NCBI GenBank assembly: GCA_947507875.1
Contig: CANNQP010000001.1
Span: forward strand, 248,001 to 312,000
Origin: Verrucomicrobiaceae bacterium
Lineage (GTDB): Bacteria; Verrucomicrobiota; Verrucomicrobiia; Verrucomicrobiales; Verrucomicrobiaceae
Direction of reading: 5' to 3'
Length of the DNA stretch: 64,000 bases
Shown here: piece by piece, positions 53,306 through 62,067 of the stretch
Layout: every line of letters begins with the position of its first letter
Position numbering within the stretch: the stretch's first letter is position 1
Program-made: the position numbers and the translations under genes
Notes under the pieces: generated by a model
What the model saw: the letters and a program-made list of their open reading frames with translations, nothing else
The model's database searches: none
Told to the model about the DNA's origin: nothing

Positions 53306-55074
53306 TAGGCCGCCGGATCGAACGCCACTTGCAGCTCGTTCACCGAGTGCCGGTTGCAGTAGCTGTGAAAGCTCTCCTCCGGTCCGCTGCGGCCTTTGAG
53401 ATAGCCTTTCAGCATGCCTTCGAGCGTTTCACCAAGGGCTTCAAAGCTCACGTCGCTGAAGATCTGGCGGCCGATCTTGCGATTCTCGCCGAATCCACCG
53501 CCGACGGTGATGTGGTAGCCTTCGCCGCTTTCGGTTTTCACTTTGGTGCCGAGCAGGCCGATATCGCCCATGAAGTGCTGGGCGCAGGAGTGGGCGCAGC
53601 CGGTGAAGTGGATGTTCACGGGTTTGTCGAGCTTCACGAGCTTGTCGAGATGCTCCATCATGGCGATAGCGTGGCCCTTGGTGTCGGTGGCGGCGAACTT
53701 GCAGTATTTGTTGCCCGTGCAGGCGACGAAGCCGCTTTTCAGATTGGACTGCTCGCAGGGGAAACCGAGCTTTTTGAGCGATTTGGCGAGAGTAGCGGCA
53801 TAGGCCGTCTTCACGTTCGGAATGATGAAATTCTGCCACACGGTCAAGCGCACCTCGCCGCTGCCATAGCTGTCGGCGAGGTCGGCGATGCGCTCCATTT
53901 GCTTCGCGGTCATCTGGCCGACGGGGACGCTGGCTCCAACATAAACGAGTCCTTCCTGCTTTTGCGGGTAAGTGCCGACGTGGGAGTGGCCTTGCTGCGA
54001 GAACTCGCGCTTAGCCTGGATCGTTGAATCGGGTGCGAGCCGCGTGAGTTTGAATTTGAGGTGCTTCTCGGTCTCCACAAGCACGCCATCGAGGCCTTTG
54101 TCCTCCACGACATACTTGAAGCGGGCCTTCTTGCGGTTTGTGCGGTCGCCGAACTGGATGAAGACGCGCAGCAGCGCGACCATGACGTCGTTGAGCTGCT
54201 CGGGCTTCACCAGGACGCCCCAGTCGCTGGCGAAGGTCTGGTGGCCGGTGACGCCGCCGAGTGCGATGCGGAAATAGACGCCGGGCTCGATGCCTTCGCT
54301 GTTTTCGGTGATTTTTACCGCGCTGGCACCGATGTCGTTCGTGTCCTCGACCGACGAGATGAGCCCGCCGCCGTCGTAGGCGATGTTGAACTTGCGCGGT
54401 AGGTCGTAGAACTCCTTCGAGCCAATGATGAGCGTGGCGAGCTCGTTCACCAGCGGTCGCACGTCGATGAGCTCATGCGGATCGTAACCCGCGCAGGGGT
54501 TCATCGTGATGTTGCGGATGTTGTCGGCTCCCGCGCCCTTCGAATGCAAACCGCAGCCTTGGATGCGGCGAAGCACCTCCGGGCAGTTTTTCGGCTCGAT
54601 GAGGCGGATTTGAAAATTGTTCCGCGTGGTGATCTGGATGTAACCGGAGGTCAGTTCGCTGGTGATCGAGGCCAATTCACGAAGTTGGTAACTCTTCACC
54701 ACGCCGCCCGGAATGCGCAGACGGCACATGTAGCCGTCTTTGACGGGATTCAGCCAGAAGAGGCCGTTCCATTTGTAGCGGAAGACGGATTCAGGCTCCG
54801 GTTTGGCGTTCCAACGAGCATCGAGCACAAGTTGCTCGATGGCATCGAAGGGATGCAGCTCGCGTTTGATGCGCTCTTCCTTGGTGAGGTCGTCCAAAGA
54901 TGGGCCGGATGGGGCTGATGCGACGGATGGGGGGGATGAGATGTCGCCGAAGCTCACGCCACCCGCGGCGATGCCAGCGAAGAAGCCTTCAAGATAACGC
55001 TTCTGCTCGTTGGAGAAGTCCTCAGCGATCGGAGCGCCGGTCACACGTGGTGCATCAATAGACATCGCGGGCAT
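53305..55074 (-). CDS. nirA: Assimilatory ferredoxin-type nitrite reductase
   Basis: 589 residues. Two sulfite/nitrite reductase half-domains. The sirohaem/4Fe-4S Cys are CTGNKYC and GCAHSC near 420-470, as in NirA and SirA. It reduces nitrite to ammonium with six electrons. The start ATG lies inside the end of the CysJ-like gene (20-base overlap), so the two are translationally coupled; ATG 55065 is an alternative. No ferredoxin gene is nearby, so the flavoprotein is the probable electron donor. Residues about 46-59 are an in-frame nonamer array (SSPPSVASAPSGPS). Confidence 0.9.
   Translation of the reverse strand: MPAMSIDAPRVTGAPIAEDFSNEQKRYLEGFFAGIAAGGVSFGDISSPPSVASAPSGPSLDDLTKEERIKRELHPFDAIEQLVLDARWNAKPEPESVFRYKWNGLFWLNPVKDGYMCRLRIPGGVVKSYQLRELASITSELTSGYIQITTRNNFQIRLIEPKNCPEVLRRIQGCGLHSKGAGADNIRNITMNPCAGYDPHELIDVRPLVNELATLIIGSKEFYDLPRKFNIAYDGGGLISSVEDTNDIGASAVKITENSEGIEPGVYFRIALGGVTGHQTFASDWGVLVKPEQLNDVMVALLRVFIQFGDRTNRKKARFKYVVEDKGLDGVLVETEKHLKFKLTRLAPDSTIQAKREFSQQGHSHVGTYPQKQEGLVYVGASVPVGQMTAKQMERIADLADSYGSGEVRLTVWQNFIIPNVKTAYAATLAKSLKKLGFPCEQSNLKSGFVACTGNKYCKFAATDTKGHAIAMMEHLDKLVKLDKPVNIHFTGCAHSCAQHFMGDIGLLGTKVKTESGEGYHITVGGGFGENRKIGRQIFSDVSFEALGETLEGMLKGYLKGRSGPEESFHSYCNRHSVNELQVAFDPAA
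54899..54934 (-). repeat. Four-unit nonamer array fused in frame into nirA
   Basis: On the plus strand four units of nine bases begin GATG (GATGGGCCG, GATGGGGCT, GATGCGACG, GATGGGGGG). They encode a Pro/Ser/Ala linker between residues about 46 and 59. Confidence 0.8.
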
Positions 55075-56662
55075 AACGTTTTTCCTTCTTCATTTGCGCG
55101 ACGTAGGCGGCGGCTTCGTCGGCGGTTTTGTTGCCTTGGGTCTCGATGACCTTGTGGAGGGCATCATCGACGTCTTTGGCCATGCGTTTGGCGTCGCCGC
55201 AGACGTAGAAGTGGGCGCCTTCTTCGAGCCATTGCCAGAGTTCGCTGGCGGCCTGAAGCATGCGGGTCTGGACGTAGATTTTTTCCTCCTGATCGCGACT
55301 GAAGGCGGTGTCGAGGCGGGTGAGATGGCCGCTTTGTACCCAAGCGATGATTTGATCGTGGTAAAGGAAGTCGGTGGCGCGTTTTTGATCGCCAAAGAAG
55401 AGCCAGTTTTTGCCGGGGGCCTGGGTGGCTTCACGTTCTTCGAGGAAGGCACGGAAGGGCGCGATGCCCGTGCCGGGGCCGACCATGATCACAGGCTTGG
55501 TGAGATCGGTGGGCAGGCGGAAGTGATTCGCGGCGTGGAAGTAGATGCCGGTGGTCTCGCCAAGCGCAAGGCGATCGGCGAGGAAGGTGCTGGCGACGCC
55601 TTTGTGAGCGATGCCATCCGTGGTGTAGCGCACCGCGCCGACGCAGAGATGCACTTCATCGGGATGCGCCTTGATGCTGCTGGCGATGGAGTAGAGACGC
55701 GGCTGGAGCTTGCGGAGGTTTTCGAGGAAGGAATCGAGCGTGAGGCCGGCTTCGGGTATTTTGCCGAGGAGGCTGCGGATTTCGTAATCGGTGAGGAGAG
55801 CCTCGCGGAGTGTTTTGGTGCCGACTTTGGCATTCGGATCGAAGCCGTGGGCGGCGATGACGGCATCGACGACTTCGGGGCAGTTTTGGACGAAGACGCC
55901 GAGGGCATCTCCCACTTCGTAGGTAAGGCCGCTGCCGGTGAGTGCGAAGGCGATGTGGTGCGTGTCTTTGGCACTGCCGGGGGCGTTTAGGGTGTCGTTG
56001 GCGATGAGTTTCGCGGGGAAGGGATTCTTTTTGGACCAGGCTTTGTCGGACGGGTCTGACGTGTCGGACACGTCGGACGATTTGGAGGCTCCGAAGATGG
56101 TGAAAGCATTCTTGGACCACTCTTTGGCGAGGTCGTCGAAATCGACGTCGCAGTCCACGCGGTCCACGACGCGGGTGGCGCCGAGTTCGGCGAGGCGTTG
56201 ATCGAGTTTCTTACCGGCGAGGCAGAAGGTGTCGGCGTAGTTTTTGTCACCGAGGGCGAGGACGGAGTAGTTCACGCCGTCGAATTTCGGACTGCTGCCG
56301 TTTTGATTGATGGCGTCCCAGAAGGAGACGGCGTTGTCCGGCATATCGCCCTCCCCCCATGTCGAGGTGATGAGAAGGACGTTCTTGTCTTTGATGAGAT
56401 CGGCTGGTTGCAACGAATCGAGGCCCGCGGCTCGCGCCGCGAAACCCCGACTCGTTGCTTCCCTGGCCAGCCGCTTGGCCAAACTTTCCGCATTGCCGCT
56501 CTGACTGCCGAAGGCGATGAGCAGGGATCGTTTCGATTCCATAGAGGCATCACCAGCTACCGATGCGCCGCGATTCAAGACTCCAGCGAGGAAGCCATTG
56601 AGCCATGCGCGCTGCTCAGCGCTGAATGGTGCATTGTCAGGAATAAGGGGAACGATTTTCAT
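55055..56662 (-). CDS. CysJ-like flavoprotein (flavodoxin/FAD/NAD(P)H) reductase
   Basis: 535 residues. An N-terminal flavodoxin domain (FGSQSGNAESLAKRLA at about 52-67) binds FMN, then an FAD-binding domain, with RLYSIASS near 325 as the RxYS signature, then a NADPH domain with GPGTGIAPFRAFLEER. This is the organisation of sulfite reductase flavoprotein CysJ. Here it sits with nirA and no cysI, so it may feed electrons from NADPH to nitrite reductase, replacing ferredoxin. Residues about 195-207 are an in-frame nonamer array (SDVSDTSDPSDK). It starts directly before nirA. Confidence 0.87.
   Translation of the reverse strand: MKIVPLIPDNAPFSAEQRAWLNGFLAGVLNRGASVAGDASMESKRSLLIAFGSQSGNAESLAKRLAREATSRGFAARAAGLDSLQPADLIKDKNVLLITSTWGEGDMPDNAVSFWDAINQNGSSPKFDGVNYSVLALGDKNYADTFCLAGKKLDQRLAELGATRVVDRVDCDVDFDDLAKEWSKNAFTIFGASKSSDVSDTSDPSDKAWSKKNPFPAKLIANDTLNAPGSAKDTHHIAFALTGSGLTYEVGDALGVFVQNCPEVVDAVIAAHGFDPNAKVGTKTLREALLTDYEIRSLLGKIPEAGLTLDSFLENLRKLQPRLYSIASSIKAHPDEVHLCVGAVRYTTDGIAHKGVASTFLADRLALGETTGIYFHAANHFRLPTDLTKPVIMVGPGTGIAPFRAFLEEREATQAPGKNWLFFGDQKRATDFLYHDQIIAWVQSGHLTRLDTAFSRDQEEKIYVQTRMLQAASELWQWLEEGAHFYVCGDAKRMAKDVDDALHKVIETQGNKTADEAAAYVAQMKKEKRYARDVY
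56045..56080 (-). repeat. Four-unit nonamer array fused in frame into the CysJ-like gene
   Basis: Four nine-base units on the plus strand (GTCGGACGG, GTCTGACGT, GTCGGACAC, GTCGGACGA) encode SDV-SDT-SDP-SDK on the minus strand, in the linker between flavodoxin and FAD domains. Confidence 0.85.
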
Positions 56663-56699
56663 CTGTCAGAGCGGCTTGAGAGATGCGTGTGGAGTTCGA

Positions 56700-58100
56700 T
56701 CAAAAGTCGAACTGCAACTGCAGGTAGGCAAAGTGAGCACTGTCATCGCCACGAGTGGCGGTCTGAGTTTCGGTGAGATAGTCGCCGGGCAAGAAGTAGG
56801 AGTAGCCAGCCTGTAATGCGACATGGGGATTGAATTTATAGACCGCAGTGAGGTCGATTTCCTGACCGCGAAAGGTGCTGGCATTCTGAGCAGCAGCGGC
56901 ATTGCGGGCCACGGCAGTGACGCCGTTCACACGACGCCAGACGTCGGAATTGTCGTCATTCCAATAGAGGTGGTAGTCGATCATCACCTTTAGCTTCTTG
57001 GTGGGCTGAAAGCTGATGTTGAGCTGGGGATTGTGCATGTTGATCCAACCCGTGGTGTCCATGTAACCATAGAAAAGGTGGTTCGTGGGATAGAGATTCT
57101 GGAAAGTGCCCAGATCGCCGTCAGCAGCATCACTATCACCAGGGCTCCAATTGTATTGCAGGCCAATCCGGGGCTTCCATGCGTGGGTGAAATTGTAACC
57201 AACGCCCCAATGACCGGCAAAGGCGGTCAAATCACGGCCTGAAACCTCGCCAACTTGGAAAGCCATCTCCATCTCATAGTCGAAACCGCGTAGTTTTTTG
57301 GGATCACCCTTCCAAAGAGTGCCAATGGTCCAGAAGTCGGTATCTCCATTATCCAGCACAGCACCAAAATCACCGTTACCCTGATCCTTTTTGTGAAACA
57401 CATAGAGATCTGTGGTGAGGTTGAACGGGACGAGCTGCGTGGAAAGATAGGCACCGCTGAAGAGTGTCTGCGAGGTTTCTTCGGTGTCGAAGAACTGGCT
57501 CTTGTTCATTTGCGTGGTGTTAAAAACAACCGGACTGGAAGTGAAAAGATCGAACTGCCATTTATCAGACGCGTAACGGAGCTTAATCGCATCAAAGGTT
57601 CGCGCTTGGTTTAGCCATTCAAGAGGACCGACGAGGCGTTGATCACCATAACTCAAAAACTGCCGACCAACAGTGGCGCTGAGCCCTTTCTTGATGTCTC
57701 CCATCTGCACATAAGCCTTGAGGATGTCAAAGTAATCATCCCCTTCAGCAGCGAGTTGGCCTGGTATGTTTGGCCGACTCCCCCCCAATTCACGAACATC
57801 TTGCCCCTGGACATAAAACTTCATCCAGTCTGTCATTTGGTAGCCTAGACCTAAACGAAATCTTTGGAGAAGCCATGTCGCATCCTGAGGACCATTGATA
57901 GCGCTGTTGAAATCAAAGTTGTTTTCACGAGCCTCAAAGCGCATCTTTTCCTGCACATCGACGGTGAGTTTGCCTTCGAAAAAAGTGATGGGTGCATAGC
58001 CGGGAGGCGCAGCCGGCTTCGAGCTTGGGATTGATGCTAAGGGTGAGCCCGCAAAGGCGTGAGATGCTGATGCCAGCAATAGTAGTGAGGAGACTTTCAT
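56700..58100 (-). CDS. Alginate-export-type outer membrane porin
   Basis: 466 residues from ATG 58100, which begins a signal peptide (MKVSSLLLLASASHAFAG). The mature part is beta-rich with aromatic-ended strands and a C-terminal phenylalanine, as in outer-membrane barrels. It resembles the alginate_exp (AlgE-like) porins. A longer TTG frame from 58208 is unlikely. Its position first in the flavoprotein/nirA/nas operon suggests it lets nitrate or nitrite across the outer membrane; this is inference. A sigma-54-like promoter lies about 93 bases upstream. Confidence 0.85.
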   Translation of the reverse strand: MKVSSLLLLASASHAFAGSPLASIPSSKPAAPPGYAPITFFEGKLTVDVQEKMRFEARENNFDFNSAINGPQDATWLLQRFRLGLGYQMTDWMKFYVQGQDVRELGGSRPNIPGQLAAEGDDYFDILKAYVQMGDIKKGLSATVGRQFLSYGDQRLVGPLEWLNQARTFDAIKLRYASDKWQFDLFTSSPVVFNTTQMNKSQFFDTEETSQTLFSGAYLSTQLVPFNLTTDLYVFHKKDQGNGDFGAVLDNGDTDFWTIGTLWKGDPKKLRGFDYEMEMAFQVGEVSGRDLTAFAGHWGVGYNFTHAWKPRIGLQYNWSPGDSDAADGDLGTFQNLYPTNHLFYGYMDTTGWINMHNPQLNISFQPTKKLKVMIDYHLYWNDDNSDVWRRVNGVTAVARNAAAAQNASTFRGQEIDLTAVYKFNPHVALQAGYSYFLPGDYLTETQTATRGDDSAHFAYLQLQFDF

Positions 58101-58192
58101 CTTGGAGTTATTGTTGATTATATCGAACTTTGACTTTGCGGCGGCTTGAAGGGAAAACCTGTGGTTTGAGGCCCAGGTTAATGCCAAGAACA

Positions 58193-58207
58193 GCCACGTT
58201 TGTGCCA
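58193..58207 (-). promoter_or_regulatory. Candidate sigma-54 promoter upstream of the porin/nas operon
   Basis: Minus strand TGGCAC-AAACG-TGGC: it matches TGGCAC exactly and TTGC at three of four, with GG-N10-GC spacing. The GC is about 93 bases before ATG 58100. The glnB site has the same geometry (about 95 bases). Confidence 0.45.
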
Positions 58208-58937
58208 AAGCCAGGCTCTGAGATCGAAAGCTTCTTGAATCCTATTCGTGTTTTCGATGAATATTGTTCATACACAATGCATGCGCATTTTCGCCAAAAA
58301 CCCTAAGCTAAGCCGATGAATTAGGCATTCTTTACCCTTAACCGATCTCTAACTGAATCATCATCGACTCTTTAATCTACATTTTGAATTCATCGGCATG
58401 ATACATACGATCTCCCTTTTGGAGAGAATGCCGGATGAACAAAACATAACATTTTCCGCTTAAGCATACTTCAGCATTAAGGATGGAAGGTATGAAAGCC
58501 ACGAAGCCTCCTTACAGCCAGTGTCCTCACATGGCACTTGGCGGAAGATAGATCATGTTTCGCAGAATAGCATCTCATCACATTCACACCTGTGAGCAAG
58601 GCTAACCAAAGGACCTCTTATCACTTCTATGGAGTGGCGTCGTATCACCATCAAAACTGCATCATTGCCCTTATGATGCCCTCATGCATCCAGGTTAAAC
58701 AACTCTTTTGCCACTTCATGACACACATCAAAAGAGTAAGATCAGAGTAACTTCAAAACATGAGCTCAAGTGTCCGATTGCGATTCAAAAGCCATCAACG
58801 AATCATTAGACACCATCACCATGAAATGCTTCGTGAACTTGAGGCGCATACTTAAATTCCGATTAGACGCTCACGATAGAATTTAGCTTGTGAAGCCTTT
58901 CGCTACAAAAGACTGATCGTCCATCGAGAGAAGCACC
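58208..58937. other. Regulatory gap between nrtD and the porin, with a hairpin
   Basis: About 730 AT-rich bases with no gene. At 58394-58433, CGGCAT and ATGCCG enclose a stem TCTCC-CTTTT-GGAGA. It could be a terminator-like or regulatory RNA structure, since nitrate operons in other bacteria have leader hairpins read by ANTAR proteins (NasT/NasR). No T run follows it, so this is only suggestive. Confidence 0.35.
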
Positions 58938-59810
58938 TCAGACTCTAACAAACCTCTTCGAAATGTTCATCTCGGTGGCCATGTCGGGGGAAGGCTTGAA
59001 CTCTGGCTCAAGGCTGGGACGGATGTGGGATTTGTCGTTGAGGAAGGTGATGAGGTGCTCGCGCAGCTCGTAGTAACGCGGGTCTTCCATGATCTCCTTG
59101 CGACTGCGTGGACGCTCGAAAGGGATCTTTAAGATATCGCCAACCTCAGCTTCGGGGCCGTCGGTCATCATGATGACGCGGTCGGAAAGGAAGATGGCTT
59201 CATCGACATCGTGCGTGACCATGAGCGTGGTGATGCGATTGCGACGCCAGAGGTCGAGCAGCACTTCTTGAAGCTCGTAGCGCGTGAGGGAGTCGAGCAT
59301 GCCAAAGGGCTCATCGAGCAGCAGCATTTTCGGCTGCAAGGCAAAGGCGCGTGCGATGCCGACGCGCTGGCGCATGCCCTGGGAGAGCTCGCCGGGATAT
59401 TTGTGCATGGCATCGGCGAGTCCAACGATGCTGAGGTAGTACTCGACCATCTGGCGGCGCTCGGCCTTGCTGGCGGTGAAATAGACCTGGTTCACGCCGA
59501 GCATGACGTTTTCAAACGCGCTCATCCAAGGCAGCAGGCAAGGCGACTGAAAAACGATGCCGCGATCCGGCCCCGGGCCGACGGCTTCTTTGCCGGCAAG
59601 GATCATGTTGCCCTTCGAGAGATCGCTCAAACCGGCGACCATCATGAGGACGGTGCTTTTGCCGCAACCGCTGTGGCCGATCAGCGTGGTGAACTCGCCC
59701 TCCTTGAGCTTGAGATTGAAGTCTTTGACAATGGTGGCCGGACCTTTGGGCGTGTCGTAGATCTTCCAAAGGCGATCCAGTTCGAGCATGGGGAGCTTGT
59801 GCGTGCTCAT
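58938..59810 (-). CDS. nrtD: Nitrate ABC transporter ATP-binding protein (NrtD-like)
   Basis: 290 residues. Walker [10 protein letters not shown] lies near 43-51, signature [14 protein letters not shown] and Walker [12 protein letters not shown] near 170. The [17 protein letters not shown] segment is typical of NrtC/D. The start overlaps the stop of the previous ATPase gene by four bases. It energises nitrate uptake by NrtB. Confidence 0.9.
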   Translation of the reverse strand: MSTHKLPMLELDRLWKIYDTPKGPATIVKDFNLKLKEGEFTTLIGHSGCGKSTVLMMVAGLSDLSKGNMILAGKEAVGPGPDRGIVFQSPCLLPWMSAFENVMLGVNQVYFTASKAERRQMVEYYLSIVGLADAMHKYPGELSQGMRQRVGIARAFALQPKMLLLDEPFGMLDSLTRYELQEVLLDLWRRNRITTLMVTHDVDEAIFLSDRVIMMTDGPEAEVGDILKIPFERPRSRKEIMEDPRYYELREHLITFLNDKSHIRPSLEPEFKPSPDMATEMNISKRFVRV

Positions 59811-60727
59811 GCAGCCACCTCCACTTCTTCGCGTTTGTCGGCGGTGCGGCGTTTCGGACCGGTGCGGTTAAGGAATTGCAGGCTGTTCACGGTGGTGAGG
59901 TCTTCAGGCAGGATGTCCGGCAGCGTGAGCTTGAGGTTGGTCTTCGCTTTCGAGCGGCCTTTGGCATCGAGCAGCGTGGTGATGAGCTGCGTGCGCAGTT
60001 TTTTGAATTGGGGATCGTGATTGATCGTTCGGCGGTCACGCGGCCGGTCGAGGTCGATGATCATCGGCTCGCCGAGCGTAGCGGGCGCGGTGGGCAGCAG
60101 CGGGATGACCTTGTCGGCGACGAGGATGGCTTCATCGGGGTCGTTGGTGATCCAGATGACGGTGGTTTTGTTTTTCATCCAGATCTCGCTGATCTCATCC
60201 TGAAGCGTGGCACGTGTCAAAGCGTCCAAAGCGCTCAAAGGCTCGTCCATGAGCAGCACCTTCGGATTCATCGCCAGCGTGCGAGCGACGGACACCCGCT
60301 GACGCATGCCGCCGGAGAGCTCTTTGGGCAGTTTGTGTGCCGCAGGCGTCAGTTTGACCATCGCGATGTATTTGGAGATGTACGCCTTGCGCTGTTCTGG
60401 CGTCCAATCCTTGAAAACCTCATCCACCGCGAGCGCGATGTTTTCTTCGACAGTGAGCCATGGAAGCAGCGAGTAGTTCTGGAAGACCAATCCGCGATCC
60501 GGGCCTGGTTCGGTGATCTTTTTGCCTTCGATGAGCGCTTCGCCCGTGTCCGGCTTCACGAGACCGGAGATCAAATTGATCAGCGTGCTCTTCCCAGAGC
60601 CCGAGTAGCCGACGATGACGACGAACTCGCCTTCTTCGACACTGAGGTTGATGTCCTTGAGGACTTCGGTTCGCGAACCGTTGTGACCGTAGCCTTTGGA
60701 GGCACCTTTGATTTCGATAAGCGGCAT
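59807..60727 (-). CDS. nrtC: Nitrate ABC transporter ATP-binding protein (NrtC-like, no sensor domain)
   Basis: 306 residues. Walker [10 protein letters not shown], signature [16 protein letters not shown] and Walker [14 protein letters not shown]. Unlike cyanobacterial NrtC it lacks the C-terminal NrtA-like regulatory domain. It forms a heterodimer with the second ATPase that follows. Confidence 0.9.
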   Translation of the reverse strand: MPLIEIKGASKGYGHNGSRTEVLKDINLSVEEGEFVVIVGYSGSGKSTLINLISGLVKPDTGEALIEGKKITEPGPDRGLVFQNYSLLPWLTVEENIALAVDEVFKDWTPEQRKAYISKYIAMVKLTPAAHKLPKELSGGMRQRVSVARTLAMNPKVLLMDEPLSALDALTRATLQDEISEIWMKNKTTVIWITNDPDEAILVADKVIPLLPTAPATLGEPMIIDLDRPRDRRTINHDPQFKKLRTQLITTLLDAKGRSKAKTNLKLTLPDILPEDLTTVNSLQFLNRTGPKRRTADKREEVEVAA

Positions 60728-60736
60728 ACGAAACTT

Positions 60737-61162
60737 ATGATTTACGATTTATGACTTATGATTTGGAATGGCGTTCCTATGACGAACTAAGAGCTCAAAG
60801 AACGGACCATGGACTTTGCGGTGCGAGTCCTCACGATGGTGGATGCGCTGCCGAAGACGACGGCTGGCAAAACGGTCGGAAATCAGATCGCGAGAAGCGG
60901 AACCTCGGTGGCGGCGAATTATCGGGCTGCTTTGAGGGCCAAGTCGGATGCTGATTTCATCAACAAGATCACGATTGTACTCGAAGAGGCCGACGAAAGC
61001 GGGTTTTGGATCGAACTGGCCAAAAAAGCCAAGTTGCTGCCCAGCAAGCGTCTGAAGGCCCTTCTTCAAGAAGCCGAGGAACTCACGAAAATCTTCAACG
61101 CCACGCGAGCAACGACCAAGCGCCGCACGGCCCGAAATCATAAGTCGTAAGTCGTAAATCAT
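60737..61162 (+). mobile_element. Heptamer inverted-repeat element (copy B) carrying a four-helix-bundle gene
   Basis: The left arm 60737-60764 is four heptamers (ATGATTT, ACGATTT, ATGACTT, ATGATTT). The right arm 61135-61162 is AAATCAT, AAGTCGT, AAGTCGT, AAATCAT. The inside holds one small gene on the plus strand, antisense to the nrt operon. The right arm encodes its last residues (NHKS) and its stop. The arms match those of copies A (53208) and C (62068), which have no gene. I infer a mobile unit of which A and C are deletion (MITE-like) forms. Confidence 0.75.
60809..61150 (+). CDS. Four-helix-bundle protein (23S rRNA intervening-sequence type, TIGR02436-like)
   Basis: 113 residues. DFAVRVLTMVDALPKTTAG, RSGTSVAANYRAALRAKSDADF and VLEEADESGFWIELAKKAKLL match the S23/IVP four-helix family, known from insertions in 23S rRNA genes and as scattered single genes. 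No function is established. In frame 30 bases upstream there is an ATG (60779) that would give the usual M-T-N-x-E-L-K-E-R-T start, but codon four is TAA. Translation must start at 60809, or the gene is decayed. Confidence 0.8.
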   Translation: MDFAVRVLTMVDALPKTTAGKTVGNQIARSGTSVAANYRAALRAKSDADFINKITIVLEEADESGFWIELAKKAKLLPSKRLKALLQEAEELTKIFNATRATTKRRTARNHKS

Positions 61163-61171
61163 AAATGATGC

Positions 61172-62059
61172 TCAGGCAGTTTTGAACCGGCTTTCGACGA
61201 CACTCATGAGTCGGTCGAGGAGGTAGCCGATGAGGCCAATGGTGAGGATGCAGAGGATGATGTGGGCGTAGCTGTTGGCGTTGTATTGCTGCCAGAGGAA
61301 GCCGCCGACACCTGGGCGACCGGTGAGCATCTCCACGGCGACGATGACGAGCCAGGCGATGCCGAGGCTCAGACGGAAGCCGGTGAACATGTAAGGCAGC
61401 GTGGCGGGCACGAGGACCTTCCAGAGCGTCTTCCATTTCGAGAGTTTGAGCACCTTGGCGACATTCAAGTAGTCCACCGGCACGGCGCGGACACCGACGG
61501 CGGTGTTCATCACGGTGGGCCACATGGCGCAGATGGCGATGGTGAAGAGCGCGGCGGCATCGGAGGCACCGAAGGTCGTGCGACCATCGCCATCCATGAT
61601 TTTGACGCCGCTGAAAAGAATCATGCCCAGTGGCAGCCAGGCGAGCGGTGAAACGGGCCGAAGCACCTGAATGATGGGATCAAAGGCTTTCGTGAACGGT
61701 TTGGAGAGGCCGAGGAAGAAGCCAATCGGCGTGCCGATGATGAGCGCGATGAAATAACCCTGCGCCACGAGCACGAGTGACATCCAGGTGAAGCGGAGAA
61801 TGCCTTGGTCCAGCTCACCACGCTTGGCGAAGGGCTCGACGATGTAGGGCTTGCTGGCTGTCCAGGTCTCGACGGGCGTGGGCAGATCGGCGGAGAGGCC
61901 TTCACGCTTGGTGATTTTGACCTTGTCGCCGAAATCATCGACCTTTTCCGTCACCACAGACTTTCCGGCGATGGCATACCAGAAGACGCAGGTGATCAGT
62001 ATGGCAACCAACGGCAGGAAGATGGAGTCGAGTTTGTATTTGTGGATGAGGGGATGCAT
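61172..62059 (-). CDS. nrtB: Nitrate ABC transporter permease
   Basis: 295 residues. Six or so membrane helices. The EAA-like loop with APVATLPYMFTG-type sequence (VLVPATLPYMFTGFRLSLGIAW) is typical of NrtB/SsuC permeases. An N-terminal helix (FLPLVAILITCVFWYAIAG) is followed by a long periplasmic segment of about 50 residues. Between elements B and C. Confidence 0.9.
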   Translation of the reverse strand: MHPLIHKYKLDSIFLPLVAILITCVFWYAIAGKSVVTEKVDDFGDKVKITKREGLSADLPTPVETWTASKPYIVEPFAKRGELDQGILRFTWMSLVLVAQGYFIALIIGTPIGFFLGLSKPFTKAFDPIIQVLRPVSPLAWLPLGMILFSGVKIMDGDGRTTFGASDAAALFTIAICAMWPTVMNTAVGVRAVPVDYLNVAKVLKLSKWKTLWKVLVPATLPYMFTGFRLSLGIAWLVIVAVEMLTGRPGVGGFLWQQYNANSYAHIILCILTIGLIGYLLDRLMSVVESRFKTA

Positions 62060-62067
62060 CGGAATTT

